NCBI RefSeq assembly: GCF_027938815.1
Contig: NZ_CP115913.1
Location: 4,126,001-4,190,000 of the forward strand
DNA length: 64,000 nucleotides
Direction: 5' to 3'
Source of the DNA: Oceanirhabdus sp. W0125-5
GTDB taxonomy: Bacteria > Bacillota > Clostridia > Clostridiales > Clostridiaceae
The notes under the pieces: model-generated
Told to the model about the DNA's origin: nothing
Databases searched by the model: none
Seen by the model: the letters and a program-made list of their open reading frames with translations, nothing else
Shown here: positions 44,880 to 54,796 of the stretch, piece after piece
Layout of the letters: each line of letters opens with the position of its first letter
Numbering within the stretch: position 1 is the stretch's first letter
Made by a program: the position numbers and the translations under genes

Positions 44880-44911
44880 TAGGGAACCAATTATGGTTCC
44901 CCTTTGTTTTT
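44880..44911 (+). terminator. Terminator after carboxypeptidase gene
   Basis: Stem AGGGAACC / GGTTCCCCT followed by a T-rich run on the plus strand. Confidence 0.8.
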
Positions 44912-45803
44912 ACTCTCTGTGTTTTTCAATACACTCTAATATATCATCTGGGAGTTCACACTCAGCCTCAACTGTCTCACCAGTATATGGGTGAGGTAAT
45001 ACAAGTTTATATGCATGAAGCGCCTGTCTGTCTATGTATTCATCTGTACTTCCATAAAGTTCATCTCCCACTATAGGGTGTCCTAAATGATTCAAGTGCA
45101 CTCTAATTTGATGTGTTCTTCCTGTCTCAAGTCTAACCTTCAATAAAGACACATCAGAATATTCTTCCACAACCTCATAATGAGTTATGCTTCTAGCTCC
45201 CTCTGGAAATACTTCTCGCTTTATAGAGTCTTCACTTCTTCTCCCAATAGGAGCATCAATTGTTCCTTTTTTATTTTCTAATTTCCCTTTTACTAGAGCT
45301 TTATACTCTTTCACTATCCTATTATTTTGCATAGCTGTAGATATTTTCATATGAGCAAATTGGTTCTTGGCAACCATTACTAGACCTGATGTGTTCATAT
45401 CCAATCTATTCGCCATTCGTACAATACAATCTTCTCCATTTTGTTCAAAATGATATTTTACTCCATTAGATAACGTCCCATTTGGATGACTCTTTGTTGG
45501 ATGTACAACCATGTATGGATCCTTATTCACAATAAGAATATGCTTATCTTCATAAACAACCTTTATATCCATTTTTTCACCAGGTATATTTTGAGTTTCT
45601 TCTCTCTCAAGCTCTACCTTAACAATATCTCCAATAGCAAGAGTATTTGCTTTCCTTGCAACCTGGCCATTTAAAGTAATTCTCTTTTCCATAGATGCTT
45701 TCTTTATAAATCTCCTAGAGAGCTCAAATCTTTCCTTAAGAAAATCTACAACCTTATATCCTTCATATTCTTTATGAATAGTTTCTTCTAAGTAATTCTT
45801 CAT
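44910..45803 (-). CDS. RluD-family RNA pseudouridine synthase
   Basis: 297 residues. N-terminal S4 RNA-binding domain (LSRRFIKKASMEKRITLNG) and a catalytic domain with the motif MANRLDMNTSGLV, which holds the catalytic Asp. GRTHQIRVHLNHLGHPI near the C-terminus is typical. It converts uridine to pseudouridine in 23S rRNA or tRNA; which site cannot be told. Confidence 0.92.
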   Translation of the reverse strand: MKNYLEETIHKEYEGYKVVDFLKERFELSRRFIKKASMEKRITLNGQVARKANTLAIGDIVKVELEREETQNIPGEKMDIKVVYEDKHILIVNKDPYMVVHPTKSHPNGTLSNGVKYHFEQNGEDCIVRMANRLDMNTSGLVMVAKNQFAHMKISTAMQNNRIVKEYKALVKGKLENKKGTIDAPIGRRSEDSIKREVFPEGARSITHYEVVEEYSDVSLLKVRLETGRTHQIRVHLNHLGHPIVGDELYGSTDEYIDRQALHAYKLVLPHPYTGETVEAECELPDDILECIEKHRE

Positions 45804-45826
45804 TCTACACCTTCTATCACTTGTAA

Positions 45827-46315
45827 TTATTCTTGTGCTATTTCTTCCTGTCCTTGTTCATCATTGTGTTCTTCATCAGCTACAACTTCATCTGCAGCTA
45901 TAAGTTCTTTTTCTTCGTCATCTTTCTCATTTTCACCATCTGGATCAATGATATTATTAATTCTCTTCTCTAATTCCTCAACCTTATCAGCCTTACCCCA
46001 TTCTTTGTACATATATTGAAGATTTCTTAAATCTTCTAAAAGAGTAAAATGATCTTTCCCTCTTAGGTTTTCCATGATTTTCAATGACTCAATCCCGTAC
46101 TTCTCTGCCTCTTCAAAATTTCTAATTTCAGTATTTAGAACAACAAGATTATAACATGTTTGTGCCGTTTTTAAGTGCCCTGGTCCAAAAGCATTTATAG
46201 CTTTATCATATGCAGCAGATGCAACTTCTAAAGCAGTTTTGTAATCCTTTTTCTTAAAAAGCTTTCTAGTATGAGTTACTGAATAAAACCATGCAATTCT
46301 ATCTAAGATTTTCAC
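45827..46315 (-). CDS. Tetratricopeptide-repeat protein
   Basis: 162 residues. Two or three TPR-like helical pairs (ALEVASAAYDKAINAFGPGH, EAEKYGIESLKIMENLRG), then a very acidic C-terminal tail. Probably a protein-protein adaptor. AT-rich gene with no signal peptide. It follows ridA on the same strand after a terminator-like hairpin. Confidence 0.7.
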   Translation of the reverse strand: MKILDRIAWFYSVTHTRKLFKKKDYKTALEVASAAYDKAINAFGPGHLKTAQTCYNLVVLNTEIRNFEEAEKYGIESLKIMENLRGKDHFTLLEDLRNLQYMYKEWGKADKVEELEKRINNIIDPDGENEKDDEEKELIAADEVVADEEHNDEQGQEEIAQE

Positions 46316-46422
46316 TATACATTCCCCCTAATTTGTTGTACCAACTATCAATATGTATATTTTAATAAGATATCATTAAACCTAATTATATAAGAAAATA
46401 ATTTTTTTATCAAATAAACACT

Positions 46423-46449
46423 TCAGACTGTTACTATGTAACAGTCTGA
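46423..46449 (-). terminator. Terminator after ridA
   Basis: Stem CAGACTGTTAC / GTAACAGTCTG with weak T-rich tail on the minus strand. Confidence 0.7.
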
Positions 46450-46458
46450 TTATGTATA

Positions 46459-46842
46459 TTATTCAACTATAGCTATAAACTCCATTTCAACTGGTGCATC
46501 TAAAGGTAATTTAGCAGCTTGAACGCAAGATCTTGCAGGATAGTTTTCAGTAAAGAACTTTCCATAAACTTCGTTAATAGCAGCAAAATCATTCATATCT
46601 CTTACAAAAACAAGTGACTTAACTACTTTATCTAATGAAGTTCCAGCTTCTTCAAGGATCGCCTTTGCATTTTTTAAACACATTTCAGCAGCTTTCTTAA
46701 CATCATCTTTAACTAATTCTTTAGTTTCCATATCTATTGGAAGCTGTCCTGAAGTATAAACTAAATTTCCAACCTGAACCGCTTGAGAATATGGCCCTAT
46801 AGCAGCAGGTGCTTTTTCTGTATTAATTATTTTCTTTTCCAT
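46459..46842 (-). CDS. ridA: RidA-family enamine/imine deaminase
   Basis: 127 residues from the ATG at 46842 (GGGAGGT upstream), the usual length. Family signatures APAAIGPYSQAVQVGN, YTSGQLP and the C-terminal SCVQAAKLPLDAPVEMEFIA with its arginine just before. RidA clears reactive enamines made by PLP enzymes. It sits downstream of the LCP gene, where many clostridia have rsfS. Confidence 0.95.
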   Translation of the reverse strand: MEKKIINTEKAPAAIGPYSQAVQVGNLVYTSGQLPIDMETKELVKDDVKKAAEMCLKNAKAILEEAGTSLDKVVKSLVFVRDMNDFAAINEVYGKFFTENYPARSCVQAAKLPLDAPVEMEFIAIVE

Positions 46843-46886
46843 GTTACTTACCTCCCTGGTATTAACTAATAATGGGATATTCCTCA

Positions 46887-48188
46887 TTATTTTACCTTAA
46901 GTATTATATCAAACTTTTCATGATTTTGCGATAATATTTCACATTTTTCCATACTTAACTCATATACCAAATAATCAATATTATCTGATAATTCCTCATT
47001 ATAAAGCATTTCTGTATCTTCAACCTCACCAGTCTCATACACTACATTATTATATCCTAAAACCTTAAGCTTCTTTTTCAAGTCAGAAATCTTTGAATAT
47101 TCACTATCATAAATAACTTTTATCTTCATTTCATTCCTATCAATATTTTTTATTCCATTTCCCTTTAATAATCTTATTAATTCTTGATTCTTATCTGGAG
47201 CCATTATAAACGAATCACGCTCTACCCCTTTAATAAATTGTCCTTTAACAGTATTAAACGTAATATCTTTCTCTTCTATTTCATTGAAATCCAGTACATA
47301 TCTTGCTATTTCAACAACACTAAAATCTGTTTGAACATTTTTCCCTACAGCTTCAGCTACCATCCCAAGTTTCATATAACTTGATGGTTTTTTCAGTGCA
47401 ATCATCATCTCTTTCATAAACCCCTGAAAGTGCTCTATTCTACTAATATCGTTATTAGGAAGAGTCCATCCATCATTATTCATTCTCCATCTTATATAAT
47501 GTGAAGCCAACTCTCCATCTAAAGATACTGTTTCTCCTTTATTAAATCTAATATGCAAATCTTGAAGGTCATCATCATATTCCATATCATAAGGAATTTT
47601 AATATTAATGCTTCCTATTATATCAACAACTTCCTTAAATAATTCTATATCCACTAAAACATACTTATCAACTTTACACTCTAACTTTTTTTCAACAGAT
47701 GATACGAGACTCTTTATCCCACCTAGTTTTAACGCCTCAGAAAGGTTAAAATAATCACCATTATCTTCAACACTCATATCTCTAGGAATTGAAGTTACAT
47801 TAACCACTTTTTCATTATAGTAGTAATTAAGAAGCAGAATACTATCCGCTTCTCTCGTGTTTAAAATCGCATTTTCACTTAAATCTCCTTCGTCCATCCC
47901 AACTAGCAGCACATTAACGAATTCATTTTTAAATGTTTTTTTTTCTTTTTTAGGTGCAGCAATCTCTTCTGATTCATTATTCACCTTATCTTGGATCATT
48001 GCAAATTGCTTACTATCGTCTTTTTTAGTAATAGTCGCTAATCCTTTTCCACCTAACACACCAAGTACAATAGCACAAGCACTTGCAATAAGTATTAATA
48101 ATATTGTAAGTACTCTATCTAGAGTAGATCTTTTCTTTTTTCTTCTTCTCTTTCTCTTCCTCGGTGTCGAATTTCTCTCTTCGCTCAC
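46887..48188 (-). CDS. LytR-CpsA-Psr (LCP) family protein
   Basis: 433 residues from the GTG at 48188 that overlaps the yqeK stop (GTGA). Very basic N-terminus (RKRKRRRKKKR), a membrane helix (about 27-47) and the LCP domain with NVLLVGMDEGD, READSILLLNYYY and TSIPRDMSV, which bind the polyprenyl phosphate. LCP proteins attach secondary polymers to peptidoglycan. Coupled to yqeK and nadD as in other clostridia. Alternative start: ATG five codons upstream. Confidence 0.9.
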   Translation of the reverse strand: MSEERNSTPRKRKRRRKKKRSTLDRVLTILLILIASACAIVLGVLGGKGLATITKKDDSKQFAMIQDKVNNESEEIAAPKKEKKTFKNEFVNVLLVGMDEGDLSENAILNTREADSILLLNYYYNEKVVNVTSIPRDMSVEDNGDYFNLSEALKLGGIKSLVSSVEKKLECKVDKYVLVDIELFKEVVDIIGSINIKIPYDMEYDDDLQDLHIRFNKGETVSLDGELASHYIRWRMNNDGWTLPNNDISRIEHFQGFMKEMMIALKKPSSYMKLGMVAEAVGKNVQTDFSVVEIARYVLDFNEIEEKDITFNTVKGQFIKGVERDSFIMAPDKNQELIRLLKGNGIKNIDRNEMKIKVIYDSEYSKISDLKKKLKVLGYNNVVYETGEVEDTEMLYNEELSDNIDYLVYELSMEKCEILSQNHEKFDIILKVK

Positions 48189-48769
48189 TTCATTCCCCCC
48201 CAATCCATAAGAAAATAATTTCTTGCTAAAATTGTATCATAATCAATAATACCATTGTTATCTACAATGTATTTTATTGTATTATCCATAGCTTTCAATA
48301 CACTCTCATCTAGATTCTTAAAGGCAATTTCTCTTACCTCTTCAACCCCTTCAAAACATCTATTAGGTTCAATATAATCTGCTATATAGATGATTTTCTC
48401 AAGGAGTGTCATATCCTCTTTTCCGGTGGTATGATACTTAACAGCATTTAAGATTTCATTATCTTTTATCCCTAAATCTTTCTCAGCAAGATACGCACTT
48501 GCATATCCATGATATATTTGTGGTTCTGCATTAAGAATTGCATTCTTATTTTCATCTTCAAATTTTATTATATCAAGGAGTATGTCTCTATGCAAATATT
48601 TTCCTACATCATGCAATAATGCCGCTGCTTCCACTTTCCTCTCATCACACCCATATTTTATTGCTAATTTTAGTGCTGTATCTCTAACCCCTTCTGTATG
48701 TTTCATTCTCTTATTGGGTAAAGTTTTTTCAACATATTCTCTGATTTCATTGATTTCTTTCTCTAACAT
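48185..48769 (-). CDS. yqeK: YqeK-family HD-domain hydrolase (Ap4A hydrolase)
   Basis: 194 residues. HD domain: H in RMKHTEGV, then LLHDVGKYLH, IYHGYASAY and KYHTTGKEDM supply the metal-binding histidines and aspartates. YqeK proteins split diadenosine tetraphosphate symmetrically. Six bp after nadD and overlapping the LCP gene, the standard order. Confidence 0.93.
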   Translation of the reverse strand: MLEKEINEIREYVEKTLPNKRMKHTEGVRDTALKLAIKYGCDERKVEAAALLHDVGKYLHRDILLDIIKFEDENKNAILNAEPQIYHGYASAYLAEKDLGIKDNEILNAVKYHTTGKEDMTLLEKIIYIADYIEPNRCFEGVEEVREIAFKNLDESVLKAMDNTIKYIVDNNGIIDYDTILARNYFLMDWGGMK

Positions 48770-48775
48770 TTAATA

Positions 48776-49387
48776 TCACCTTTCGCATTTGTATAGACCT
48801 ACTGACTTAGTAAAATGCTCAACATCTCTAGGCATAAGATGACCGCAATATCTATCCTCTTTCAACCTCTCCCTAATATCAGTAGAGGATATATCCAATC
48901 TTGGTATATCAAGCAAAATAATTTCTGTTCCATATGCTTTTTCTATTTTCTCTTTTCTTTCCATAACTTCATGATTCTTGAATCCACTTCTCACAAGAAT
49001 TATAACCTTACAATTTTCAAATATTTTTTCTGGTTTCGCCCATTCATGAATATACATAAGACTATCAAGCCCAGCAATAAAAAACCACTGAGTATCTTTA
49101 TATTTATCATTAAAGTATTTCATAGTTTCATAAGTATAACTCTTGCCCTTCTTTTTTATCTCATAATCACTGACAGTAAATTTTTCATTACACTCAACAA
49201 CCATTCTAGTCATCTCCAACCTGAAAAATCCATCTGTAATAATCTTATCAGCTTTATGTGGCGGATCTCCACTTGGCATGAAAATGATTTCATCAAGATT
49301 TAGTTTCTCAAGTGCTTCAAATGCTATGTTAATGTGTCCATTATGTATTGGATCAAACGTCCCTCCGAATATTGCCTTTCTAAACAT
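48776..49387 (-). CDS. nadD: Nicotinate-nucleotide adenylyltransferase
   Basis: 203 residues. Nucleotidyltransferase motif FGGTFDPIHNGHINIA at the N-terminus and LDISSTDIRERL near the end. It joins nicotinate mononucleotide and ATP to deamido-NAD. ATG at 49387 follows a TTG that the longer frame uses. Start of the nadD-yqeK-LCP unit. Confidence 0.95.
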   Translation of the reverse strand: MFRKAIFGGTFDPIHNGHINIAFEALEKLNLDEIIFMPSGDPPHKADKIITDGFFRLEMTRMVVECNEKFTVSDYEIKKKGKSYTYETMKYFNDKYKDTQWFFIAGLDSLMYIHEWAKPEKIFENCKVIILVRSGFKNHEVMERKEKIEKAYGTEIILLDIPRLDISSTDIRERLKEDRYCGHLMPRDVEHFTKSVGLYKCER

Positions 49388-49585
49388 CAACTATCTTCCT
49401 CTCTGTTTACACATATCTATATTTTATCATAGATTTTCGTGAACAAATTACAAAAAAATTAAAAAATACCCAAACCACCTTATAATTAGAGGAATTTATT
49501 GGTTATTAACGAACTAATAACAATATAGCAAATTATGTGATTAGATTTTCATAAACAATAAATATTAATTTAAAGTGGTGATAGC

Positions 49586-50023
49586 ATGAAAGTATCAATT
49601 CAAGAAATCAATAGAGAGCTAGAAGAAGAAATTATAATCAGATGTCATGAAGTAAATGATGATATTCTGAAATTGATAAATACATTAAAAAGAGATAGTT
49701 CTATACTGCTAGGTTATGATGAGGATAAGATTCACAGACTTAGATTCACAGATGTTTATTATTTTGAAACAGTAGACAATAAGGTGTTTATCTACTGTAA
49801 AAATAAGGTGTTCCAGTCCAAGGAGAAGCTTTATGCACTGGAAGAAATGTGCCAGGGAAAGAATTTTTTTCGTGCATCCAAATCTATGATAATAAACCTC
49901 ACTAAAATATCATTTGTAAGACCTTCTATAAGCAGAAGGTTTGAAGCTAAGCTGGATAATGGAGAAATTGTATCTGTTTCTAGACAGTATGTACCAGCAT
50001 TAAAAAAGATATTAGGTTTATAG
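49586..50023 (+). CDS. LytTR-type DNA-binding regulator
   Basis: 145 residues without a receiver domain. The C-terminal LytTR domain shows HRLRFTDVYYFETVDNKV, FFRASKSMIINL and RFEAKLDNGEIVSVSRQYV. Such stand-alone regulators usually control the DUF3021 membrane protein beside them and the operon itself. GGTGATA precedes the ATG. It is part of a plus-strand insert in the nadD-obg region. Confidence 0.92.
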   Translation: MKVSIQEINRELEEEIIIRCHEVNDDILKLINTLKRDSSILLGYDEDKIHRLRFTDVYYFETVDNKVFIYCKNKVFQSKEKLYALEEMCQGKNFFRASKSMIINLTKISFVRPSISRRFEAKLDNGEIVSVSRQYVPALKKILGL

Positions 50024-50035
50024 GAGGAGATTAAT

Positions 50036-50479
50036 ATGAAATTAAAAGAATATATTAAAAAGTTTATTAGTGATAATTTAATCATATTTGCAATCATAGT
50101 AATATGTATTACTATACTCCGTCAGATTTTTGCACCAGATGAGTATTTTGAATTGAAAGATATTTTTAATTATATGATATGCTCTTTTGTAGGTAATTTG
50201 CCAAGTATAATCCTATATTCCTCAAAGGAACTGTCGGAAAAGGAACTTCGACTTAGAATAATTATTCATTTTGTTGTATTAGAAGTTGTTTTATTGAGCT
50301 TTACTAATGTATTTGGCTTCATATCTGGTATCAAAGAAACAATTTTATTTGCATTTCAGATTGCAGTAATCTATGTGCTGGTCAGATTTTTATCATGGAT
50401 GGATGATAGGAAATCTGCTGATAAAATCAACGAGAAACTGAAGACTTTGAAATCTGATTCATGGGAGGACTTAGATTAA
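50036..50479 (+). CDS. DUF3021 membrane protein
   Basis: 147 residues with four membrane helices (about 15-33, 44-62, 75-93 and 102-121). It pairs with the LytTR regulator 12 bp upstream, the usual DUF3021 context. These proteins probably inhibit or sense for their LytTR partner; the signal is not known. Confidence 0.85.
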   Translation: MKLKEYIKKFISDNLIIFAIIVICITILRQIFAPDEYFELKDIFNYMICSFVGNLPSIILYSSKELSEKELRLRIIIHFVVLEVVLLSFTNVFGFISGIKETILFAFQIAVIYVLVRFLSWMDDRKSADKINEKLKTLKSDSWEDLD

Positions 50480-50627
50480 TAATAAAGTTTATTGGCACCT
50501 TACTGCTCCTTTTTAACCTCTTACCTGTCTGTATATACATGCTACTTCTTATACCATATACATTTCACAATGCATGTTATATACTGATTTTGTAATTTTA
50601 AGTAACTAATAAAAAGGAGACTAACAT

Positions 50628-51959
50628 ATGGGAATAATTATACTCATAATCTCAGCGTTTATTGAGATTAGCTTTGCGATATACTGCATTGCAACAAAAT
50701 CCAATCAAAAGAAAGTTAGAAGTGTAATCCGCATCATCGCATTTTTCACATTTATCATGTTTACTCTAATATCAGTTATCCAATGGAGCTTCCGCTGGAA
50801 ACTTCTTGCGGCACTACTGGTTATTTTGACAATTATCAGCGTCATTTCGCTAATACGCAAGAAGGCAGATAGAAAAAACTATAAAACTAAAAATATCCTA
50901 TTAAAAGGAATTGCCATGTGGCTTATTGTTGTTATAGCTGCAACACCTGCATTAATATTTCCTCAGTACAAGCTTCCTGAGATGACTGGTAAATACAAAG
51001 TAACCTCTTCTCTTTATACTTATACAGATGAAAGCCGTATTGAATCTTTCAAGGATACAAACGAGAATAGGAAGGTCACAATTGAATTCTGGTACCCTGT
51101 AGAAACCAATGACAAATATCCTTTGATAGTATTTTCTCATGGTGCTTTCGGAGTAAGTACTAGCAATACCTCTACCTATATGGAGCTTGCAAGCAACGGA
51201 TATATTGTATGCTCCATCAGCCATGCCTATCATTCTATGTACAGCATAGACACTGACGGGAAACTCACCCTTGGGGATAACTCTTTCAAACAAGAGATCA
51301 TTGATGTTAATAATGGCGTTTATGATAAAGAAACTGTATACAAGCTTGAGCAGAAGTGGCTGAAACTTCGCACTGAAGATATGAATTTTATACTGGATAG
51401 AATTATTAACAATTGCGAAGAGAAAGACTCTCCAGATTTCTATCAACTAATCGACACCCGTAAAATTGGTTTGATAGGTCATTCCCTCGGTGGCGCGGCA
51501 GGAGTGCAGCTGGGCAGGGATCGTGATGATATCAATGCAGTTATAAATCTAGACGGCGATTTAATAGGCGAATGCATGGGTGTTGTAGATGAGGAATATG
51601 TTATTAATGATTCCATTTATCCTACCCCTATACTTAATATTTACACTGATGTTATGAAGAAATTATATGATCATGTTGCTGTAAGTAACCCTGACTTTGT
51701 CAATCCAAAAGATTTGATATTATCCACTGCATCCGATGCATACGAGATTCATATAGAGGGAACGAATCATTTGAGCCTGACAGATTTACCTCTATTTTCT
51801 CCATTTCTTACGAATATAATAAACAGCTCTACAAAAAACAGCATTGTAGGGGGAGAAGCAGACAAATACTACGTTATTGAAACCATGAACAGTATCATAC
51901 TTCAGTTCTTTGACTGTTATCTTAAGAACCAAGGAGAATTTCATACAACCTTTAATTAA
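50628..51959 (+). CDS. Membrane alpha/beta hydrolase (lipase/acetylhydrolase-like)
   Basis: 443 residues. Three or four membrane helices in the first 110 residues, then an alpha/beta hydrolase domain with LIVFSHGAFGVS (oxyanion region), the nucleophile in LIGHSLGGAAGVQLG and a late His in EGTNHLSLTD. It resembles platelet-activating-factor acetylhydrolase/chlorophyllase-type enzymes. Parts of the gene use more G and C (for example GGTGGCGCGGCAGGAGTGCA) than the surrounding genes, suggesting transfer from a richer-GC relative. Confidence 0.85.
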   Translation: MGIIILIISAFIEISFAIYCIATKSNQKKVRSVIRIIAFFTFIMFTLISVIQWSFRWKLLAALLVILTIISVISLIRKKADRKNYKTKNILLKGIAMWLIVVIAATPALIFPQYKLPEMTGKYKVTSSLYTYTDESRIESFKDTNENRKVTIEFWYPVETNDKYPLIVFSHGAFGVSTSNTSTYMELASNGYIVCSISHAYHSMYSIDTDGKLTLGDNSFKQEIIDVNNGVYDKETVYKLEQKWLKLRTEDMNFILDRIINNCEEKDSPDFYQLIDTRKIGLIGHSLGGAAGVQLGRDRDDINAVINLDGDLIGECMGVVDEEYVINDSIYPTPILNIYTDVMKKLYDHVAVSNPDFVNPKDLILSTASDAYEIHIEGTNHLSLTDLPLFSPFLTNIINSSTKNSIVGGEADKYYVIETMNSIILQFFDCYLKNQGEFHTTFN

Positions 51960-51961
51960 AT

Positions 51962-52003
51962 AAACAAAACAGCAAGCCTTTTTAGGCTTGCTGTTTTGTT
52001 TAT
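51962..52003. terminator. Bidirectional terminator between hydrolase and yhbY
   Basis: Perfect stem AAACAAAACAGCAAGCCT / AGGCTTGCTGTTTTGTTT between convergent genes. Confidence 0.92.
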
Positions 52004-52290
52004 GGTAATTCTATTGTCGGTTTCTTTTTACTCTCTCTATATAATACAACTGTATGCCCAATAAATTGAACAGTATCACATTCAAGTTCTTCACAAATGA
52101 TACTAGCTGCTTCTTTAGCATCTAAGAAACTATTCTTTAGAATTTTAATCTTTATTAATTCTCTTTTCTCTAGAACGTCATCTAATTGCTTTAACATTTC
52201 ATCTTCAACACCATTTTTTCCTACTTGGAAAATTGGATTAATCGTATTAGCCATTTTTCTTAAATAGGCTCTCTGTTTAGAATTTAACAT
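52000..52290 (-). CDS. yhbY: YhbY/CRS1-type RNA-binding protein
   Basis: 96 residues. CRM domain with NSKQRAYLRKMAN, FQVGKNGVEDEML and a C-terminal QFIGHTVVLYRESK. Family members bind pre-50S ribosomal particles. It directly follows obg, as in most Firmicutes. Confidence 0.93.
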   Translation of the reverse strand: MLNSKQRAYLRKMANTINPIFQVGKNGVEDEMLKQLDDVLEKRELIKIKILKNSFLDAKEAASIICEELECDTVQFIGHTVVLYRESKKKPTIELP

Positions 52291-52322
52291 ATATTTATCA
52301 CTCCTACTATACTTTCATAAAT

Positions 52323-53600
52323 CTACAGAAGATATTCAAATTCAAAGTCTCTAACTCTAACAACATCTCCGTCTTGTATACCTCTTTCCTTAAGTTCGTC
52401 AAAAATACCTTTGTTTTTAAGAACCTTGTGGAAGTATCTTAAAGATTGAGGATCGTGAATATTAACAGCGTGAAGAAGTCTGTCTACAAAAGACCCTTCT
52501 ACTACATATGCACCATCATCAGCTCTATGGATTTCATATGTGAAATGTTTCTCCTCATGTACGAACATTTCCTCCACTGGGATTTCCATTTCTTCAACTG
52601 GAATCTCACTAAGCAATCTTGAAGCTTCTTTCATAAGTTCTTCAACACCTTGACCAGTTGCAGCACTTATCTTGAATACCTTATCATATCCCATTTCCTT
52701 TACAGCTTTTTCAAACTCCTCAAATTTCTCTTCTTCAAATAGCATATCAGCTTTATTAGCAGCCACAATCTGTGGTCTATCCCATAGCTTAATACTGTAT
52801 TTTTTAAGTTCTTCATTTATCTTCTTAAAATCCTCAATAGCATCTCTTCCTTCAATACCTGAGATATCAACAACATGTATTAACGCTCTTGTTCTCTCAA
52901 TATGTCTAAGGAATTGAATTCCAAGACCAACACCTTCAGATGCTCCCTCAATAATTCCAGGTATATCTGCCATTACAAAACTTTGAGTTCCTGCTGCTTT
53001 TACTACACCTAGATTTGGCTTCAAAGTTGTAAAGTGATAGTTTGCTATCTTTGGCTTAGCTTTTGAAACTCTAGATAATAATGTAGACTTTCCTACGTTA
53101 GGAAATCCTAATAATCCAACGTCAGCTAATAGTTTCAACTCAAGAGTTATCCATCTTTCTTCTCCAGGCATACCTGGCTCTGCAAATTGCGGTGCCTGTC
53201 TTGTAGGAGTAGCAAACTTAGCATTTCCTTTTCCACCCTTACCACCTTTACAAACCATAACTCTATCACCCTTGTGTGCAAGGTCAGCCATTATTTTGTT
53301 TGTCTCAACATCTCTAACAACAGTTCCCATTGGGACTTTAATGATTAAATCTTCAGAGTTCTTACCATAACACTTACTCTTTCCACCATTTTCTCCTCTC
53401 TCAGCCTTATAGCTCTTCTTATATGTAAAGTCTAACAGAGTAGTCATTTGCGGATCTACTTCAAGTATAACTGAACCACCGTTCCCACCGTCACCACCGG
53501 AAGGCCCGCCAAGAACAACATACTTCTCTCTTCTAAAAGAAATGGCACCATCTCCGCCATCTCCAGATTTTACAAATACTTTCGCGGTATCTATAAACAT
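52323..53600 (-). CDS. obg: GTPase Obg
   Basis: 425 residues from the ATG at 53600 (AGGAGAA upstream), giving [18 protein letters not shown], the standard start; the longer frame is not used. Glycine-rich Obg fold, G domain ([31 protein letters not shown]) and a C-terminal OCT domain (about 345-425). Essential GTPase in 50S assembly, stringent response and sporulation. Confidence 0.97.
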   Translation of the reverse strand: MFIDTAKVFVKSGDGGDGAISFRREKYVVLGGPSGGDGGNGGSVILEVDPQMTTLLDFTYKKSYKAERGENGGKSKCYGKNSEDLIIKVPMGTVVRDVETNKIMADLAHKGDRVMVCKGGKGGKGNAKFATPTRQAPQFAEPGMPGEERWITLELKLLADVGLLGFPNVGKSTLLSRVSKAKPKIANYHFTTLKPNLGVVKAAGTQSFVMADIPGIIEGASEGVGLGIQFLRHIERTRALIHVVDISGIEGRDAIEDFKKINEELKKYSIKLWDRPQIVAANKADMLFEEEKFEEFEKAVKEMGYDKVFKISAATGQGVEELMKEASRLLSEIPVEEMEIPVEEMFVHEEKHFTYEIHRADDGAYVVEGSFVDRLLHAVNIHDPQSLRYFHKVLKNKGIFDELKERGIQDGDVVRVRDFEFEYLL

Positions 53601-53727
53601 ATCGTATTTCTCCTTGATTTTCCATATTATTCTTACTATTTTATTATTCACTAAATATATATATATTATAACTGGAGTACTCACTTATTATATATCATGT
53701 TCAAGAAAAAGTCTTCATAAATATATA

Positions 53728-53754
53728 AAAAAGCACCCTATAAAAGGGTGCTTA
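53728..53754 (-). terminator. Terminator after rpmA
   Basis: Stem AAGCACCCTTTT / AAAAGGGTGCTT-type with T6 on the minus strand, so rplU-prp-rpmA forms one unit separate from obg. Confidence 0.88.
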
Positions 53755-53759
53755 AATTC

Positions 53760-54056
53760 TTAAGCTTCAAGCTCAACTTCCACTGGATATACGCTAACTC
53801 TCTTTTTAGATTTGCCCATTCTTTCGAATTTAACAACTCCATCAACCTTAGCGAAAAGAGTGTCATCTCCACCTCTTCCAGCATTAACACCTGGATGGAT
53901 CTTAGTACCTCTTTGTCTAACTAAGATAGTTCCTGCTAGAACAAATTGTCCGTCTGCACGTTTAACACCTAATCTCTTAGATTCACTATCACGTCCGTTT
54001 TTAGAGCTACCTACCCCTTTTTTGTGAGCGAATAACTGAAGGTTAATTCTTAACAT
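53760..54056 (-). CDS. rpmA: Ribosomal protein L27 with cleavable N-terminal extension
   Basis: 98 residues. Starts [18 protein letters not shown]; the nine-residue extension ending LQLF is the known Firmicutes site cut by the Prp protease, which is encoded just upstream. Mature L27 reaches the peptidyl-transferase centre. Confidence 0.97.
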   Translation of the reverse strand: MLRINLQLFAHKKGVGSSKNGRDSESKRLGVKRADGQFVLAGTILVRQRGTKIHPGVNAGRGGDDTLFAKVDGVVKFERMGKSKKRVSVYPVEVELEA

Positions 54057-54059
54057 TAC

Positions 54060-54389
54060 CTACACCTCCTCTTTCACGACTACCTTGATAAAATCACCAT
54101 AAGATTTTTCAAGGTCTCTAATATTAATCATAAGGGTCTCAAGCAATACTTGACATTGCTTGATCTCTTCAATAGAGTTTCTTCTTAAGCTTAAACTTAA
54201 GAATCCGTCCTCTACTTCAATAATCGACTCTATCTTAATGACTTCACTAATTCCATTAGCTATGCTCTGCGCTAATACCGATACAGCACTGCAGACAATG
54301 TCTTCACCGTGTTCAGCATATCCCGCATGACCATCAATTATGTAGCCAACTATTAAATTGTTTTTGGTAAAAAAATCACATCGAATCAT
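54060..54389 (-). CDS. prp: Ribosomal-processing cysteine protease Prp
   Basis: 109 residues. Catalytic His in DGHAGYAEHG and Cys in DIVCSAVSVL, spaced as in the family. It removes the L27 extension. Located between rplU and rpmA, as always in Firmicutes. Confidence 0.95.
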   Translation of the reverse strand: MIRCDFFTKNNLIVGYIIDGHAGYAEHGEDIVCSAVSVLAQSIANGISEVIKIESIIEVEDGFLSLSLRRNSIEEIKQCQVLLETLMINIRDLEKSYGDFIKVVVKEEV

Positions 54390-54394
54390 ATCTA

Positions 54395-54706
54395 CTAAGC
54401 TTCGATCTTTTCGATAACTAACTTAGTGAATGGTTGTCTATGACCGTTTTTCTTTCTGTAGTCTTGCTTAGGTCTAAACTTGAAGATTACAACCTTCTTA
54501 GCTTTCCCTTGAGCTGCAACTTTAGCAGTTACTTTAGCTCCTTCTACTACAGGCTTACCAACTACTAAACCGTCTTCTTTCCCAACAGCTAGTATTTCGT
54601 CAAATTCTACAGTTGACTCAACTTCAGCGTCTAACTTCTCAACGAAGATAGTATCACCTTCTTGAACTCTGTATTGCTTACCACCAGTTTTGATAATAGC
54701 GTACAT
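54395..54706 (-). CDS. rplU: Ribosomal protein L21
   Basis: 103 residues from the ATG at 54706 (AGAGGAGGTG upstream): [14 protein letters not shown]. The longer frame reads through the leader. Conserved [17 protein letters not shown] near the end binds 23S rRNA. Preceded by an L21 leader. Confidence 0.97.
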   Translation of the reverse strand: MYAIIKTGGKQYRVQEGDTIFVEKLDAEVESTVEFDEILAVGKEDGLVVGKPVVEGAKVTAKVAAQGKAKKVVIFKFRPKQDYRKKNGHRQPFTKLVIEKIEA

Positions 54707-54791
54707 TAAAAGCACCTCCTCTAACCAAGTCTCGTCGCTCGGGTGGTTCACTAGGAACGTCTTTTTAATTACCCTACGCGTACGGCTACAA
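54707..54791 (-). ncRNA. L21 leader (autoregulatory 5' UTR)
   Basis: The 85-nt leader contains the conserved stretches GTACGCGTAGGG, AGACGTTCC and GAACCACCCGAGCGACGAG seen in the Rfam L21 leader of low-GC Firmicutes. L21 is thought to bind it and limit its own synthesis. Recognised by eye. Confidence 0.8.
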
Positions 54792-54796
54792 GTGGT

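Noticed and set aside
54707-54751. L21 extended upstream to 54751
   Set aside because: The added residues are translated L21 leader; the true ATG follows AGGAGG.
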